The translations under genes and the position numbers were made by a program. This document shows, piece after piece, positions 9,237 through 17,728 of a stretch of 64,000 bases of DNA (the stretch's first letter is position 1; each line of letters opens with the position of its first letter). Source of the stretch: JAUJOE01 sp038252945 (lineage in GTDB: Bacteria > Actinomycetota > Actinomycetes > Propionibacteriales > Nocardioidaceae); the NCBI GenBank assembly GCA_038252945.1, contig JBBSHN010000003.1, positions 1 through 64,000 of the forward strand, read 5' to 3'. The notes under the pieces were generated by a model. It saw only the letters and a program-made list of their open reading frames with translations. It had not been told where the DNA came from and searched no databases.

Positions 9237-10291
9237 GCCAGGACCCCCTCCTCGGCGACGACCACACGCAGGATCGCGTCGTCATCGACGATGCCGACCA
9301 GTTGGCCGTCCTCGACGACCCGCACCGGGTGCTTGGAGTTCAGCGCTGCCCGGGCGGCCTGCATGACGACGGTGTCGGGAGAGAGCACCGGACCGTCCAG
9401 CGGATCCTCGGCACGAGGCTCGCGCATCACCCAGCGCAGCGTGAGCACGTGAGAGCGGGGAATGTCGCTGACGAAGTCACGGACGTAGTCATCTGCGGGG
9501 GCCGCGACCACCTCAGCCGGCGTACCGATCTGAACGACCTCGCCGTCGCGCATGATGAGAATGCGGTCACCAAGCTTGAGCGCTTCCTGCAGATCGTGGG
9601 TGATAAAGACCATGGTCTTCCGCAGATCGTTCTGAAGGCGGATCACCTCGTTTTGCATGTCGCGGCGAATCAGCGGGTCGAGCGCCGAGAACGGCTCGTC
9701 GAACAACAGCAGTGTCGGGTCGTTGGCAAGGGCGCGAGCCAGACCGACCCGCTGCTGCATGCCGCCGGACAACTGGTCAGGGTAGGCGTTCTCATATCCG
9801 ACTAGCCCCACGAGCTCGACCACCTCAGCGGCCTTCTTGCGCCGCTCTGTCTTGGAGATGCCGCGGATCTCAAGGCCGTAACCGACGTTGTCGATCACCT
9901 GTCGGTGCGGCAGCAGGCCGAAGTGTTGAAAGACCATCGAGACATGGCAGCGGCGCAGGTCGCGCAACGTGGCTTCGGAGGCCGAGGTCATCTCGTTGCC
10001 GTTGATGCACACGCTGCCAGCAGTTGGCTCGATGAGCCTGGTGAGACAGCGCACCAACGTCGACTTGCCAGACCCGGAGAGTCCCATGACGACGAACACT
10101 TCACCAGGCGAAACGGTGAACGACACGTCTCTGACGGCGGCGACGCAGCCGGTCTGAGCCAGCAGTTCGCCGCGAGGTAGTTCCGCTTCAGGGGTCCCGA
10201 TGATCTTGTCAGCCCGGGGACCGAAGATCTTCCACAACGAGTCGACGGCGAGGGCGGCCGACCGATCGGCGTCCGCAGTGAACTTGGCCAT
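9233..10291 (-). CDS. proV: Glycine betaine/choline ABC transporter ATP-binding protein
   Basis: 352 residues from the ATG at 10291, which shares one base with the betA stop (TGATG); the open frame extends further but only across betA. Walker A GLSGSGKST is at 70-78, the signature LSGGMQQR at 174-181, Walker B LLLFDEP at about 194-200, and the H-loop FITHD follows. The C-terminus (about 280-352) resembles a CBS module (VVEDGQLVGIVDDD), which in this family can sense ionic strength. It energises the ProW permease. Confidence 0.93.
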   Translation of the reverse strand: MAKFTADADRSAALAVDSLWKIFGPRADKIIGTPEAELPRGELLAQTGCVAAVRDVSFTVSPGEVFVVMGLSGSGKSTLVRCLTRLIEPTAGSVCINGNEMTSASEATLRDLRRCHVSMVFQHFGLLPHRQVIDNVGYGLEIRGISKTERRKKAAEVVELVGLVGYENAYPDQLSGGMQQRVGLARALANDPTLLLFDEPFSALDPLIRRDMQNEVIRLQNDLRKTMVFITHDLQEALKLGDRILIMRDGEVVQIGTPAEVVAAPADDYVRDFVSDIPRSHVLTLRWVMREPRAEDPLDGPVLSPDTVVMQAARAALNSKHPVRVVEDGQLVGIVDDDAILRVVVAEEGVLA

Positions 10292-12000
10292 CAGCGAAGC
10301 TGCCCTTCCAGACTGTGCCGGAGATCCGGTGGATACAACGGCATGTTGTCGCGATACCGGTAGTAAGGCACATCCGCGGCCGGAAGAGGAGTGTTTTCGG
10401 CGATGAGGTCCGCTGCCTTCTCCGCGACCATCATCGTGGGGGCGTAGATGTTGCCGTTCGGAACGTACGGAAACACCGACGCGTCCACAACCCGGAGGCC
10501 TGCAGCGCCGTGCACCCGCATGCTCGTCGGGTCGATCACCGACATGTCGTCGCAGCCCATTCTGACGGTGCAGGAGGGGTGCAACGCCGTCTCGGCGTCG
10601 GCGGCGACCCACTTCAGGATCTCTTGGTCGCTCTCCACACCGGCGCCGGGCGACTTCTCTCCTCCGTTGAACACGTCGAACGCTGGTGAATTGAGGATGC
10701 GCCGCGCGACGCGGATGGCCTCAACCCACTCCCGTCGGTCGTTCGACGTCGAGAGGTAGTTGAAGCGCAGCGCCGGATGCTGAAAGGGGTCGGCCGACGT
10801 GATCTTCGCTGTGCCACGCACGTCGGAGTACATCGGACCGATATGCACCTGGTAGCCGTGCCCTTCGACCGGAGAGGAACCGTCGTACCGGATCGCGACC
10901 GGAAGGAAGTGGAACATCAGGTTGGGATAGTCCACGTCGTCGTTGCCGCGCACGAAGCCGCCGCCCTCGAAGTGGTTCGTGGCTCCGAGCCCGCTACGTC
11001 GAAGCAGCCAGTCAAAGCCGATCTTCGGGCGCGCGCGCCACCGTAGCCCCGGCGCGATCGAAACCGGCTGCGTGCAGGCGTGCTGAATGTAGACCTCGAG
11101 ATGGTCCTGCAGGTTCTCCCCCACTCCGGGGGCGTGCGTCACCGCCTCGATACCGTGCTGACGTAGCTCATCGGCGTTCCCGATGCCTGACAGCTGCAGC
11201 AGCTGCGGAGAGGCGATCGCGCCACCACACAGGATGACTTCGCCGGCTCGTGCATGGCGGCGCGAGCGGCCTGCGCGGACGTAGTCGACTCCATCGGCCC
11301 GCTTGCCGGAGAACGTCACTTTGGCGGTGTGCGCGAGCGTGCGGACCGTGAGGTTCGGCCGTTCGAGAACAGGATGGAGGTAGGCGCGGGAGGCGGACCA
11401 ACGCCGGCCGCGATAGATGTTGCGGTCGAAGGCGGCGAATCCCTCCTGGCGATAGCCGTTCACGTCGTTCGTCAGGGGGTAGCCGGCCTGCTGAACCGCC
11501 TCGAAAAACGCTCCGAACAGCGGATTTATTGCGGGGCCGCGCTCTAGCAGCAGCGGACCGCTGCCGCCGCGCCACTGGTCGGCACCGGCCAAGCAGGTTT
11601 CCATCCGCTTGAAGTACGGAAGGCACCGCTGGTAGCCCCACATCTCCATGCCCGGATCGGCGGCCCAACGCTCGTAGTCGAGTGGGTTGCCGCGCTGGAA
11701 GATCATGCCGTTGATGCTGCTGGAGCCGCCGAGCACCTTGCCGCGGGCGTGAAAGATCCGCCTCCCGTTCATGAACGGCTCTGGCTCGGAGCGGTACCTC
11801 CAGTCGTACAACCTGTTTCCGATGGGAATGGGCAGTGCCGCCGGCATGTGGATGAAAGGGTCGACTCTGAAGTCGGAGCGTCCCGCCTCCAGCACCAGGA
11901 CCGTCGTACTCGGGTCGCTGCTCAGTCGGTTGGCAAGCGCACAGCCGGCAGATCCGCCGCCGACAATGATGTAGTCCCAGATGCGGTCTCCGGTGCTCAC
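10291..12000 (-). CDS. betA: Choline dehydrogenase-like GMC oxidoreductase
   Basis: 569 residues from GTG 12000; the open frame continues upstream only over betB in another frame. The FAD-binding motif YIIVGGGSAGCALANRL is at the N-terminus, followed by the GMC signatures GKVLGGSSSINGMIF and GGAIASPQLLQLSGIG, and the C-terminal active-site region ALHPSCTVRMG with NGNIYAPTMMVAEKAADL. It should oxidise choline to betaine aldehyde. It sits between betB (31 bases upstream) and proV (1-base overlap). GMC enzymes vary in substrate, so the assignment relies partly on betB and the transporter. Confidence 0.88.
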   Translation of the reverse strand: MSTGDRIWDYIIVGGGSAGCALANRLSSDPSTTVLVLEAGRSDFRVDPFIHMPAALPIPIGNRLYDWRYRSEPEPFMNGRRIFHARGKVLGGSSSINGMIFQRGNPLDYERWAADPGMEMWGYQRCLPYFKRMETCLAGADQWRGGSGPLLLERGPAINPLFGAFFEAVQQAGYPLTNDVNGYRQEGFAAFDRNIYRGRRWSASRAYLHPVLERPNLTVRTLAHTAKVTFSGKRADGVDYVRAGRSRRHARAGEVILCGGAIASPQLLQLSGIGNADELRQHGIEAVTHAPGVGENLQDHLEVYIQHACTQPVSIAPGLRWRARPKIGFDWLLRRSGLGATNHFEGGGFVRGNDDVDYPNLMFHFLPVAIRYDGSSPVEGHGYQVHIGPMYSDVRGTAKITSADPFQHPALRFNYLSTSNDRREWVEAIRVARRILNSPAFDVFNGGEKSPGAGVESDQEILKWVAADAETALHPSCTVRMGCDDMSVIDPTSMRVHGAAGLRVVDASVFPYVPNGNIYAPTMMVAEKAADLIAENTPLPAADVPYYRYRDNMPLYPPDLRHSLEGQLR

Positions 12001-12031
12001 CGGACCGCTCGCAGCCAGCGGCCGGCTGACG

Positions 12032-13507
12032 TCACGCTTCTGCCCCAAACCACTGCTGGACGGCCGGGCGAACGTTGTGCCAGATGTGCTTGCTCTCGCG
12101 GTACTCCGCAAGACCGCTTGTGCCGAGCTCGCGACCGATCCCCGACTGCTTGTAGCCACCCCATTCGGCCTGCGGCACGTAAGGGTGGTAGTCGTTGATC
12201 CACACGGTGCCCATGCGTAGGCGGGCAGCGACCCGCTCCGCGCGACCGGCATTCTCGGTCCAGACGGCGCCTGCGAGCCCGAACATGCTGTCGTTGGCGA
12301 GGCGGACGGCGTCGGCCTCGTCGGCGAACGTCTCGACTGTCAGGACCGGACCGAACGACTCCTCCTCGATCACGCTCATTCCGCTTCTGCAGCCGTCAAG
12401 CACGGTCGGTGGGTAGTAGAAGCCGTCCGCGAGCGCGGGGTCGCTCGGCCGTTCCCCTCCGCAGCGCAACGTCGCGCCCTCAGCCAGTCCTTGCCGAACA
12501 TATGCCTCGACCTTGTCGCGGTGAGCTGCGGAGATGAGCGGACCCGTCTCTGCCCGCTCGTCGAACGGTCCGCCGAGACGGATGCGCCGCGCCCGTCGCA
12601 CGACCTCGTCGACGAAGTCGTCCTTGATCGACTCCTCGATGATCAGCCGGGCGCCGGAGGAGCAGACCTGCCCGGAGTGCAAGAACACCGCTGTCAGCGC
12701 GAAGTCCAGCGCCACGTCGAAGTCGGCGTCGGCGAAGACAAGATTGGGGTTCTTGCCGCCGAGCTCCAGCGAGATCCGCTTCACCGTCGACGCCGCCTGG
12801 GCCATCAGGTGGCGGCCGGTCTGCACACCTCCGGTGAAGCTGACGAGGTCGACGTCTGGGTGCGTCGACAAAGGCCCACCGGCGACCGCGCCGGCGCCAA
12901 GAATCAGGTTGCCGACGCCTTCGGGAAGCCCTGCCCCAGCGAGATAGCGCATCAGCAAAATCGCCGTGGAGGGCGTCAGCTCGCTGGGCTTCAGCACGAA
13001 AGTGTTACCGGCGGCTAGCGCCGGAGCGACCTTCCAGGAGGTCTGCAGCAGTGGGTAGTTCCACGGTGTGATCAGCGCGCATACGCCGACGGGCTCGTGC
13101 ACGATTCGGCTTCGGACGTCTGGGCGGCCAGTGTCCACCACATGACCAGCGTCAGTTCCCGCGATGTTTGCGAAGAACCGAAAGACCGAGACCACGTCGT
13201 CGACGTCGTACTCGCTTTCGGTCAACCGCTTGCCTGTGTCAAGCGACTCCGCGCGGGCGACGTCGGCTTTGTGCTCCACCAGGAGGTCGGCCACCGAGTG
13301 CAAGAGGGCGCTCCGGTCCTGCACTGGCCAGCCGGCCCAGTCGCCGCGCTCGAACGCTGCTCGCGCCGCCTCGATGGCTGCTGTGGTGTCCTTCTCGGTG
13401 GCCTCGTCGACTGTCCGAACCAGCGATCCGTCGGCAGGGCATCGGATGTCACGGGTGCCACCTTCGGCCGCTGCCTGCCAGCCTCCGTCGATGAACAGAT
13501 CCGGCAC
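12032..13507 (-). CDS. betB: Betaine aldehyde dehydrogenase
   Basis: 491 residues, the usual ALDH length. It has the oxyanion Asn150 in TPWNYP, NAD-binding Lys173 (LKPSE), SFTGG (223-227), general-base Glu248 (LELGGKNPN) and catalytic Cys282 (SGQVCSSG). It oxidises betaine aldehyde to glycine betaine with NAD(P)+. The GTG start is preceded by AAAGG. It is the first gene of the betBA-proVWX operon. A plausible promoter (TTGACG, 16 bases, TAATGG on the minus strand) lies 31-58 bases upstream, next to the first copy of the 22-bp repeats. Confidence 0.92.
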   Translation of the reverse strand: MPDLFIDGGWQAAAEGGTRDIRCPADGSLVRTVDEATEKDTTAAIEAARAAFERGDWAGWPVQDRSALLHSVADLLVEHKADVARAESLDTGKRLTESEYDVDDVVSVFRFFANIAGTDAGHVVDTGRPDVRSRIVHEPVGVCALITPWNYPLLQTSWKVAPALAAGNTFVLKPSELTPSTAILLMRYLAGAGLPEGVGNLILGAGAVAGGPLSTHPDVDLVSFTGGVQTGRHLMAQAASTVKRISLELGGKNPNLVFADADFDVALDFALTAVFLHSGQVCSSGARLIIEESIKDDFVDEVVRRARRIRLGGPFDERAETGPLISAAHRDKVEAYVRQGLAEGATLRCGGERPSDPALADGFYYPPTVLDGCRSGMSVIEEESFGPVLTVETFADEADAVRLANDSMFGLAGAVWTENAGRAERVAARLRMGTVWINDYHPYVPQAEWGGYKQSGIGRELGTSGLAEYRESKHIWHNVRPAVQQWFGAEA

Positions 13508-13537
13508 GCTAGACCTTTCGCCGATGCGGAACAGTCA

Positions 13538-13565
13538 CCATTACAGCCGCCGTCCCCCTCGTCAA
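13538..13565 (-). promoter_or_regulatory. Candidate promoter of betB-betA-proVWX
   Basis: Read on the minus strand, TTGACG (13565-13560) and TAATGG (13543-13538) are separated by 16 bases and lie 31-58 bases before the betB GTG. The -35 is good and the -10 mediocre. No BetI-like palindrome was recognised. Confidence 0.4.
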
Positions 13566-13578
13566 CTTCCCCACCCCG

Positions 13579-13666
13579 TTGACCCGTCACTCGTGGTTCG
13601 TTGACCCGTCACTCGTGGTGGCACGAGCCGTCACTCGTGGTGCCTCGAACCGTCGGCCGTGGTTGC
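13579..13666 (+). repeat. Four tandem 22-bp repeat units, left flank of the DUF559 gene
   Basis: Four contiguous units (13579-13600, 13601-13622, 13623-13644, 13645-13666) share the core CCGTCACTCGTGGT. The first two are nearly identical over 19 bases; the fourth has diverged to CCGTCGGCCGTGGT. There are no spacers. The same unit occurs in reverse orientation on the other side of the DUF559 gene (14687-14730), so the gene is bracketed by inverted copies. Confidence 0.85.
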
Positions 13667-13719
13667 TCGCTGTGGATAACGTCCACACCGAACCACCGAG
13701 TCACGCCACAGTTTTCCGT

Positions 13720-14622
13720 ATGGCGGTACTTCAGATGGTCCAGCTACCTGCCGAGCCGTTCACCTATCGGCATGCACAAGCGATCGGCATGTCTCGGCAC
13801 TGTCTAAGGACTCTGATCGAACAGCGTCGCTTGCGGCGTGTTCTGCGCGGCGTCTACCAAGCGGTCGACGTACCGGACACCCTGCTTAACCGGGCGAAGG
13901 CCGCAGCTCTTGTGATTTCGCCAACAGCTGTTGTCTGCGACCGGACGGCGGCATGGTTGCACGGTGTCGATGTTTTCCACGTCTTCGAGCTGGACGCACT
14001 CCCCCCGTTGGAGGCGTTCGCACTGCGAGGTCATGCGAGAGTTCGTCGGGACGAGACATTCGGAGGTGAGCGCGACCTGGCGCCGGAAGACATCATGCAG
14101 GTCCACGGCGTGAAGGTCACTACACCGCTGAGGACGGCACTCGATCTGGGCTGCCGTCTCCCCCGGAGTGAAGCCCTGGCGGCCCTCGATGCCTTCGGCC
14201 GGGCACACGGGTTGACTCGAGCCGAACTGTCGAAGCCGCTGTCTCGATACTTCCGGCGGCGGGGAGTTCGGCAACTGCGGGCGCTGATTCCCTTGTGCGA
14301 TGCACGCGCTGAGTCACCTGGCGAATCGTGGACACGCCTGGCGCTGATCGACGCAAATCTTCCGATGCCTGAGCTTCAGTGGGTCATCCGCTCCTCCGGG
14401 CGGGAGATCTACAGGCTTGATCTCGCCTACGTACGCGCTCGGGTGTGCATAGAGTACGACGGCGAGGCGTTCCACAGCTCTCCCGCGCAGCGCCAAGCCG
14501 ATGAGCGGCGTCGCAATTGGCTCCGCGCACACGGATGGACCGTGATCGTCGTGACGAAGGACGACTTCCAGGCGGGCAGCCATGAGTGGATGAACGAGGT
14601 ACGGCGAGCTCTGCACGTCTGA
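13720..14622 (+). CDS. AbiEi-like winged-helix / DUF559 endonuclease-fold protein
   Basis: About 300 residues. The N-terminus (about 10-75) resembles the AbiEi-type winged-helix region (RHAQAIGMSRHCLRTLIEQ, LRRVLRGVYQ). The C-terminal part (about 215-300) is a DUF559/Vsr-like fold with CIEYDGEAFHSSPAQRQ, DERRRNWLRAHGW and VVTKDD, consistent with a PD-(D/E)XK nuclease. The start is uncertain: ATG 13720 or 13735, with no clear ribosome site, and the frame stays open into the upstream repeats. Its function is unknown; related genes are common and sporadic in actinobacteria. The flanking 22-bp repeats and its position inside a metabolic cluster suggest acquisition. Confidence 0.75.
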   Translation: MAVLQMVQLPAEPFTYRHAQAIGMSRHCLRTLIEQRRLRRVLRGVYQAVDVPDTLLNRAKAAALVISPTAVVCDRTAAWLHGVDVFHVFELDALPPLEAFALRGHARVRRDETFGGERDLAPEDIMQVHGVKVTTPLRTALDLGCRLPRSEALAALDAFGRAHGLTRAELSKPLSRYFRRRGVRQLRALIPLCDARAESPGESWTRLALIDANLPMPELQWVIRSSGREIYRLDLAYVRARVCIEYDGEAFHSSPAQRQADERRRNWLRAHGWTVIVVTKDDFQAGSHEWMNEVRRALHV

Positions 14623-14686
14623 CGGGCAGGACTTGCATCGCAGCCGTTTCGGGTTCGCCGCCAAGGGCGGATCAGGCCATACCAGA

Positions 14687-14730
14687 ACCACCACGAGCGA
14701 CGGCTCAACCCACCACTAGCGACGGCTCAA
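14687..14730 (-). repeat. Two tandem 22-bp repeat units, right flank of the DUF559 gene
   Basis: Units 14687-14708 and 14709-14730, read on the minus strand, have the cores CCGTCGCTCGTGGT and CCGTCGCTAGTGGT. Each differs from the left-flank core by one or two bases. They are inverted relative to the four left copies and end 10 bases from the mttB stop. Confidence 0.85.
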
Positions 14731-14740
14731 CGAAACGGGG

Positions 14741-16180
14741 CTAGTCGCCGAGCTCGCGGCGGCGGCGGATGACGTAGTTCTCGAGCTCGGCGCGGATGGC
14801 GTCGTCGATCGGCGGCAGCTCGTACTCGTCGAGCTTCTTGCGGCAGATCTCCGCGGCACGGGCGGCTGTGTCGCGGCCTCCCGTACGCATCCATCGCTCG
14901 TAGTTCTCCGACGAGGAGAGCATCGGTCGGTAGAAGCAGGTGCGGAACCGTTCCATGGTGTGCATGGCGCCGAGGAAGTGGCCCCCGTGGCCGACCTCTT
15001 GGTGAGCGCCGAAGGCCAGCGAGTCGTCGTCGATCTCCAGCGGGGTGAACTCCTGCTGAAGCATCTGCAGGATCTCGACGTCGACGATGAACTTCTCGTA
15101 GCCCGCCACCAGCCCGCCTTCCAGCCAACCCGCTGAATGCATCACCCAGTTCGTCCCGGCGAGAAACGTGGGAAGCATGGTCATCAGCGACTCGTAACCC
15201 GCCTGAGCGTCCGGCACCTGGCTGGAGGTCAGGCCGCCGCCGGTCCGGAACGGCAGACCGAAATGCCGAGCGATCTGGCCGGTGCACAGCAAGCCGATCG
15301 CGGACTCCGGCGTGCCGAAACACGGCGAACCAGATTGCATATCGATGTTGGAAAGGAACGAGCCGAAAATCACGGGAGAACCTGGCCGAATCAGCTGATT
15401 TAGCGCGATGCCCGACAGTGCCTCGGCCATCTGCTGCACGAGCGCCGCTGGGATGGTCACCGGTGACATGGCACCCATCAGCAGAAACGGCGTGAGCACC
15501 ACGGGCTGGTTGGCGGCGGCGTACTCGAACTGCGCGTCGAGCATCCGGTCGTCCCAGCGCAGCGGGGAGTTGCAGTTGATCAAAGAGATGCTGGCCGGCT
15601 GTTGCTCGAGCTTGTCTCGGCCGCCGAACAGGATCGCCCCCATGGCCACGGTGTCTGCCGCGTTGACCCCCGACACCACGCTGCCCATGTAGATCTTGTC
15701 AGTCAGCGTCTGCAGCGCGAGGACCATGTCGAGGTGCCGCGAGTCCAGCGGTACGTCGTTGGGCTCGCAGATCACCCCGCCGGCGGAGTCCAATACGTCG
15801 AAGCTCTGGGCCAGCCGGGCGAAGTTCTGAAAGTCGTCAAACGTCGCTTCGCGGCGGACCTCGCCCTCCCGGACGAACGGCGGGCCGTAGACGCATCCAA
15901 AAGCCATGGAGTCTCCGCCGATGTGAACGGTGTTCGCCGGGTTGCGCGCGAAGACGTCGAACTCCCGCGGCGCCTTGCCGACCTGCTCGAGGAGGAAGTC
16001 CGGGTCCAGGTAGACCGTCTTGTCCTCGACTTTCTGTCCTGCGGCGCGAAACAGGTCCAGCGCCCGGTCAGACAGAAACTCCACGCCGATATCTGTGACG
16101 ATGCGTCGCCAACCGGCGTCCAGCTTCTCGACCGCGTCGCCCGACAGAATTTCGTAGCGCGGCATGGTGTTGGTGAACAC
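14741..16180 (-). CDS. MttB-superfamily corrinoid methyltransferase, non-pyrrolysine type (probable glycine betaine methyltransferase)
   Basis: 479 residues. It belongs to the trimethylamine methyltransferase MttB family (COG5598): GVEFLSDRALDLF near the N-terminus, a TIM-barrel core with VICEPNDVP and SGSPCFGTPES, and a late EVGHGGHFLGAMHTMERFR segment. No in-frame amber codon occurs inside; the only TAG is the natural stop. It therefore lacks pyrrolysine and falls with MtgB-like enzymes that demethylate quaternary amines such as glycine betaine. GTG 16180 is chosen because GAGGAG lies about 6 bases before it; ATG 16165 is internal. Expected product: dimethylglycine, with the methyl passed to the corrinoid protein encoded opposite. 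Proline betaine or carnitine cannot be excluded. Confidence 0.85.
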   Translation of the reverse strand: MFTNTMPRYEILSGDAVEKLDAGWRRIVTDIGVEFLSDRALDLFRAAGQKVEDKTVYLDPDFLLEQVGKAPREFDVFARNPANTVHIGGDSMAFGCVYGPPFVREGEVRREATFDDFQNFARLAQSFDVLDSAGGVICEPNDVPLDSRHLDMVLALQTLTDKIYMGSVVSGVNAADTVAMGAILFGGRDKLEQQPASISLINCNSPLRWDDRMLDAQFEYAAANQPVVLTPFLLMGAMSPVTIPAALVQQMAEALSGIALNQLIRPGSPVIFGSFLSNIDMQSGSPCFGTPESAIGLLCTGQIARHFGLPFRTGGGLTSSQVPDAQAGYESLMTMLPTFLAGTNWVMHSAGWLEGGLVAGYEKFIVDVEILQMLQQEFTPLEIDDDSLAFGAHQEVGHGGHFLGAMHTMERFRTCFYRPMLSSSENYERWMRTGGRDTAARAAEICRKKLDEYELPPIDDAIRAELENYVIRRRRELGD

Positions 16181-16247
16181 TGACAACTCCTCGCAGTGGG
16201 CCGGGCGGCGACATAATGTCTCTAGGTTGGCACAAGAGGAACCGTCT

Positions 16248-16278
16248 CCACGTTGTGGTCTTGCGTTCCACGATGTGG
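16248..16278. promoter_or_regulatory. Twin palindromes, candidate IclR-type operator between mttB and iclR
   Basis: CCACGTTGTGG (16248-16258) and CCACGATGTGG (16268-16278) are two CCAC-N3-GTGG palindromes whose centres are 20 bases apart, about two helical turns. They lie between the divergent mttB and iclR genes, 13-43 bases before the regulator start, so a bound IclR-family dimer pair could control both sides, including its own gene. An ATG at 16273 lies inside the second palindrome and is probably not a start. Confidence 0.6.
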
Positions 16279-16290
16279 CAGCATAGCCGG

Positions 16291-17052
16291 GTGACCACGA
16301 CTGGCACGCAGGCAGTAGATCGCGCCGCTGAGCTGCTGTCCCGGGTCGTGCTCGCCGAGTCGCCTCCCGCTTTCCGTGAGCTCGTGGCGGGCACCGGGCT
16401 GGCCAAGTCAACGGCGCACCGTCTACTGCAGGCACTTGAGCGCCACCAGTTGATCCATCGCCACGAGTCTGGTGGCTTCTCTGCTGGTCCCCTGTTCGCC
16501 CTGTACGCCAGCAGGTCCTCCCCTCTTGAAGAGCTCATCTCGCTGGCCAAGCCGACCATGCAATCGCTGAGCGCCGCGACCGGCGAGACCGTCAACCTGG
16601 CAGTCGTACGCGGCACGACGGTAGTGCAGGTCGCGCAGATCGACTCCACGTTCCTGCTCGGTACGACGAACTGGGTCGACGTCGACGTCCCACCGCACTG
16701 CTCGGCTCTGGGCAAGGTCTTTTACGCCGCCGGAGTGCTCCGGGCGCCAACTCGTCCACTGCCGCGGCTGACCGAGCGCACTATCACGGACCCCACTGAC
16801 TTCGCCAGCGAGATGCACCACGTGCACGAGCTGGGGTACGCCGTGGCTCGGAGCGAGCTCGAGATCGGCCTCGACGCCGTGGCGGCACCGGTCCACGACG
16901 CGTCGGGCGCGGTTGTCGCCGCACTCGGCATCTCCGGGCCTAGCGACCGGGTGGCTGGCCAGATCTCTCGACTCGGCCCTCTTCTCACGACCTCCGCCGA
17001 GGCGCTGTCCTCCGTCCTTGGTCACGAGCAGCACGAGAAGGGTGCGGCATGA
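16291..17052 (+). CDS. IclR-family transcriptional regulator
   Basis: 253 residues from GTG 16291. The N-terminal winged helix includes VDRAAELLSRV and the recognition-helix region LAKSTAHRLLQALERH. The C-terminal effector domain has the IclR features GTTVVQVAQIDS, CSALGKVF and ELGYAVARSELEIGLDAVAAPV. It probably senses betaine, choline or a related ligand. It is first in the operon, overlapping the corrinoid gene by ATGA, and diverges from mttB with twin palindromes between. The start could be ATG 16273, but that codon lies in the candidate operator. Confidence 0.88.
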   Translation: MTTTGTQAVDRAAELLSRVVLAESPPAFRELVAGTGLAKSTAHRLLQALERHQLIHRHESGGFSAGPLFALYASRSSPLEELISLAKPTMQSLSAATGETVNLAVVRGTTVVQVAQIDSTFLLGTTNWVDVDVPPHCSALGKVFYAAGVLRAPTRPLPRLTERTITDPTDFASEMHHVHELGYAVARSELEIGLDAVAAPVHDASGAVVAALGISGPSDRVAGQISRLGPLLTTSAEALSSVLGHEQHEKGAA

Positions 17053-17714
17053 CACCCGATGAGATCCTGAAGGGCTTGTACGACGAAACGCTGGTCGGCA
17101 ACGCTCCGGCTGTCCTCACCCTGACGAATGAGGGTCTCGAGAACGGCATGGCACCGGAGACCCTGCTGTTCGAGGCGCTGATCCCTTCGCTTGAGGAGGT
17201 TGGTGCGCGCTTCGAGCGTGGCGACTTCTTCGTACCGGAGATGCTGATCGCCGGCCGCGCCATGAGCGGCGCTCTCGATGTGCTGCGACCGTTGCTCGCC
17301 GACACAGGAGCGGAAACCGTCGGCACCTTCGTTATGGGCACCGTCAAGGGGGACGTACACGACATCGGCAAGAACCTCGTCAACATCATGCTCGAAGGCG
17401 CGGGCTTCCACGTGATCGACCTCGGGGTGCAGGTCCCGCCCGAGAAGTTCATCGACGCCATCCGCGAGTACAAGCCGGAGATCGTCGGGTTCTCAGCGTT
17501 CCTCACCACCACCATGCCGATGTTCAAGGCCAACATCAACGCACTGGAAAAGGCGGGCCTTCGAGACTCGGTCGTCGTGATGGTCGGCGGAGCCCCCGTC
17601 ACCCAGGAGTACGCCGACGCGGTGGGCGCGGACGCCTACGCACCGGACGCGTCGCAGACCGTCAAGAAGGCACGCGATCTCGTCAAGCAGCACCGCGCCA
17701 GAATCTCGGTCTGA
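17049..17714 (+). CDS. Methyltransferase corrinoid-binding protein (MtbC/MtgC type)
   Basis: 221 residues, full length for the family. Residues 1-85 are the helical cap domain of the MetH/MtbC type. The B12-binding Rossmann domain follows, with the DxHxxG motif as D102-V-H104-D-I-G107, where His104 should be the lower axial cobalt ligand; then SAFLTTTM and VMVGGAPVT. It should shuttle methyl groups from the MttB-like enzyme to the pterin-binding methyltransferase encoded next. It starts in an ATGA overlap with iclR, so regulator and carrier are translationally coupled. Confidence 0.93.
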   Translation: MTPDEILKGLYDETLVGNAPAVLTLTNEGLENGMAPETLLFEALIPSLEEVGARFERGDFFVPEMLIAGRAMSGALDVLRPLLADTGAETVGTFVMGTVKGDVHDIGKNLVNIMLEGAGFHVIDLGVQVPPEKFIDAIREYKPEIVGFSAFLTTTMPMFKANINALEKAGLRDSVVVMVGGAPVTQEYADAVGADAYAPDASQTVKKARDLVKQHRARISV

Positions 17715-17728
17715 CAGGACATTCTGTC

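Noticed and set aside
10292..10612. Longer ProV N-terminus
   Set aside because: The extra 107 codons lie over betA in another frame and have no transporter similarity; ATG 10291 in a TGATG overlap is the natural start.
13579..13666. CRISPR-like short repeats
   Set aside because: The 22-bp units are contiguous without spacers, and no cas gene is present.
14741..14743. TAG in mttB as a pyrrolysine codon
   Set aside because: It is the terminal stop of a full-length protein, not an internal codon at the pyrrolysine position, and no pyl genes are seen.
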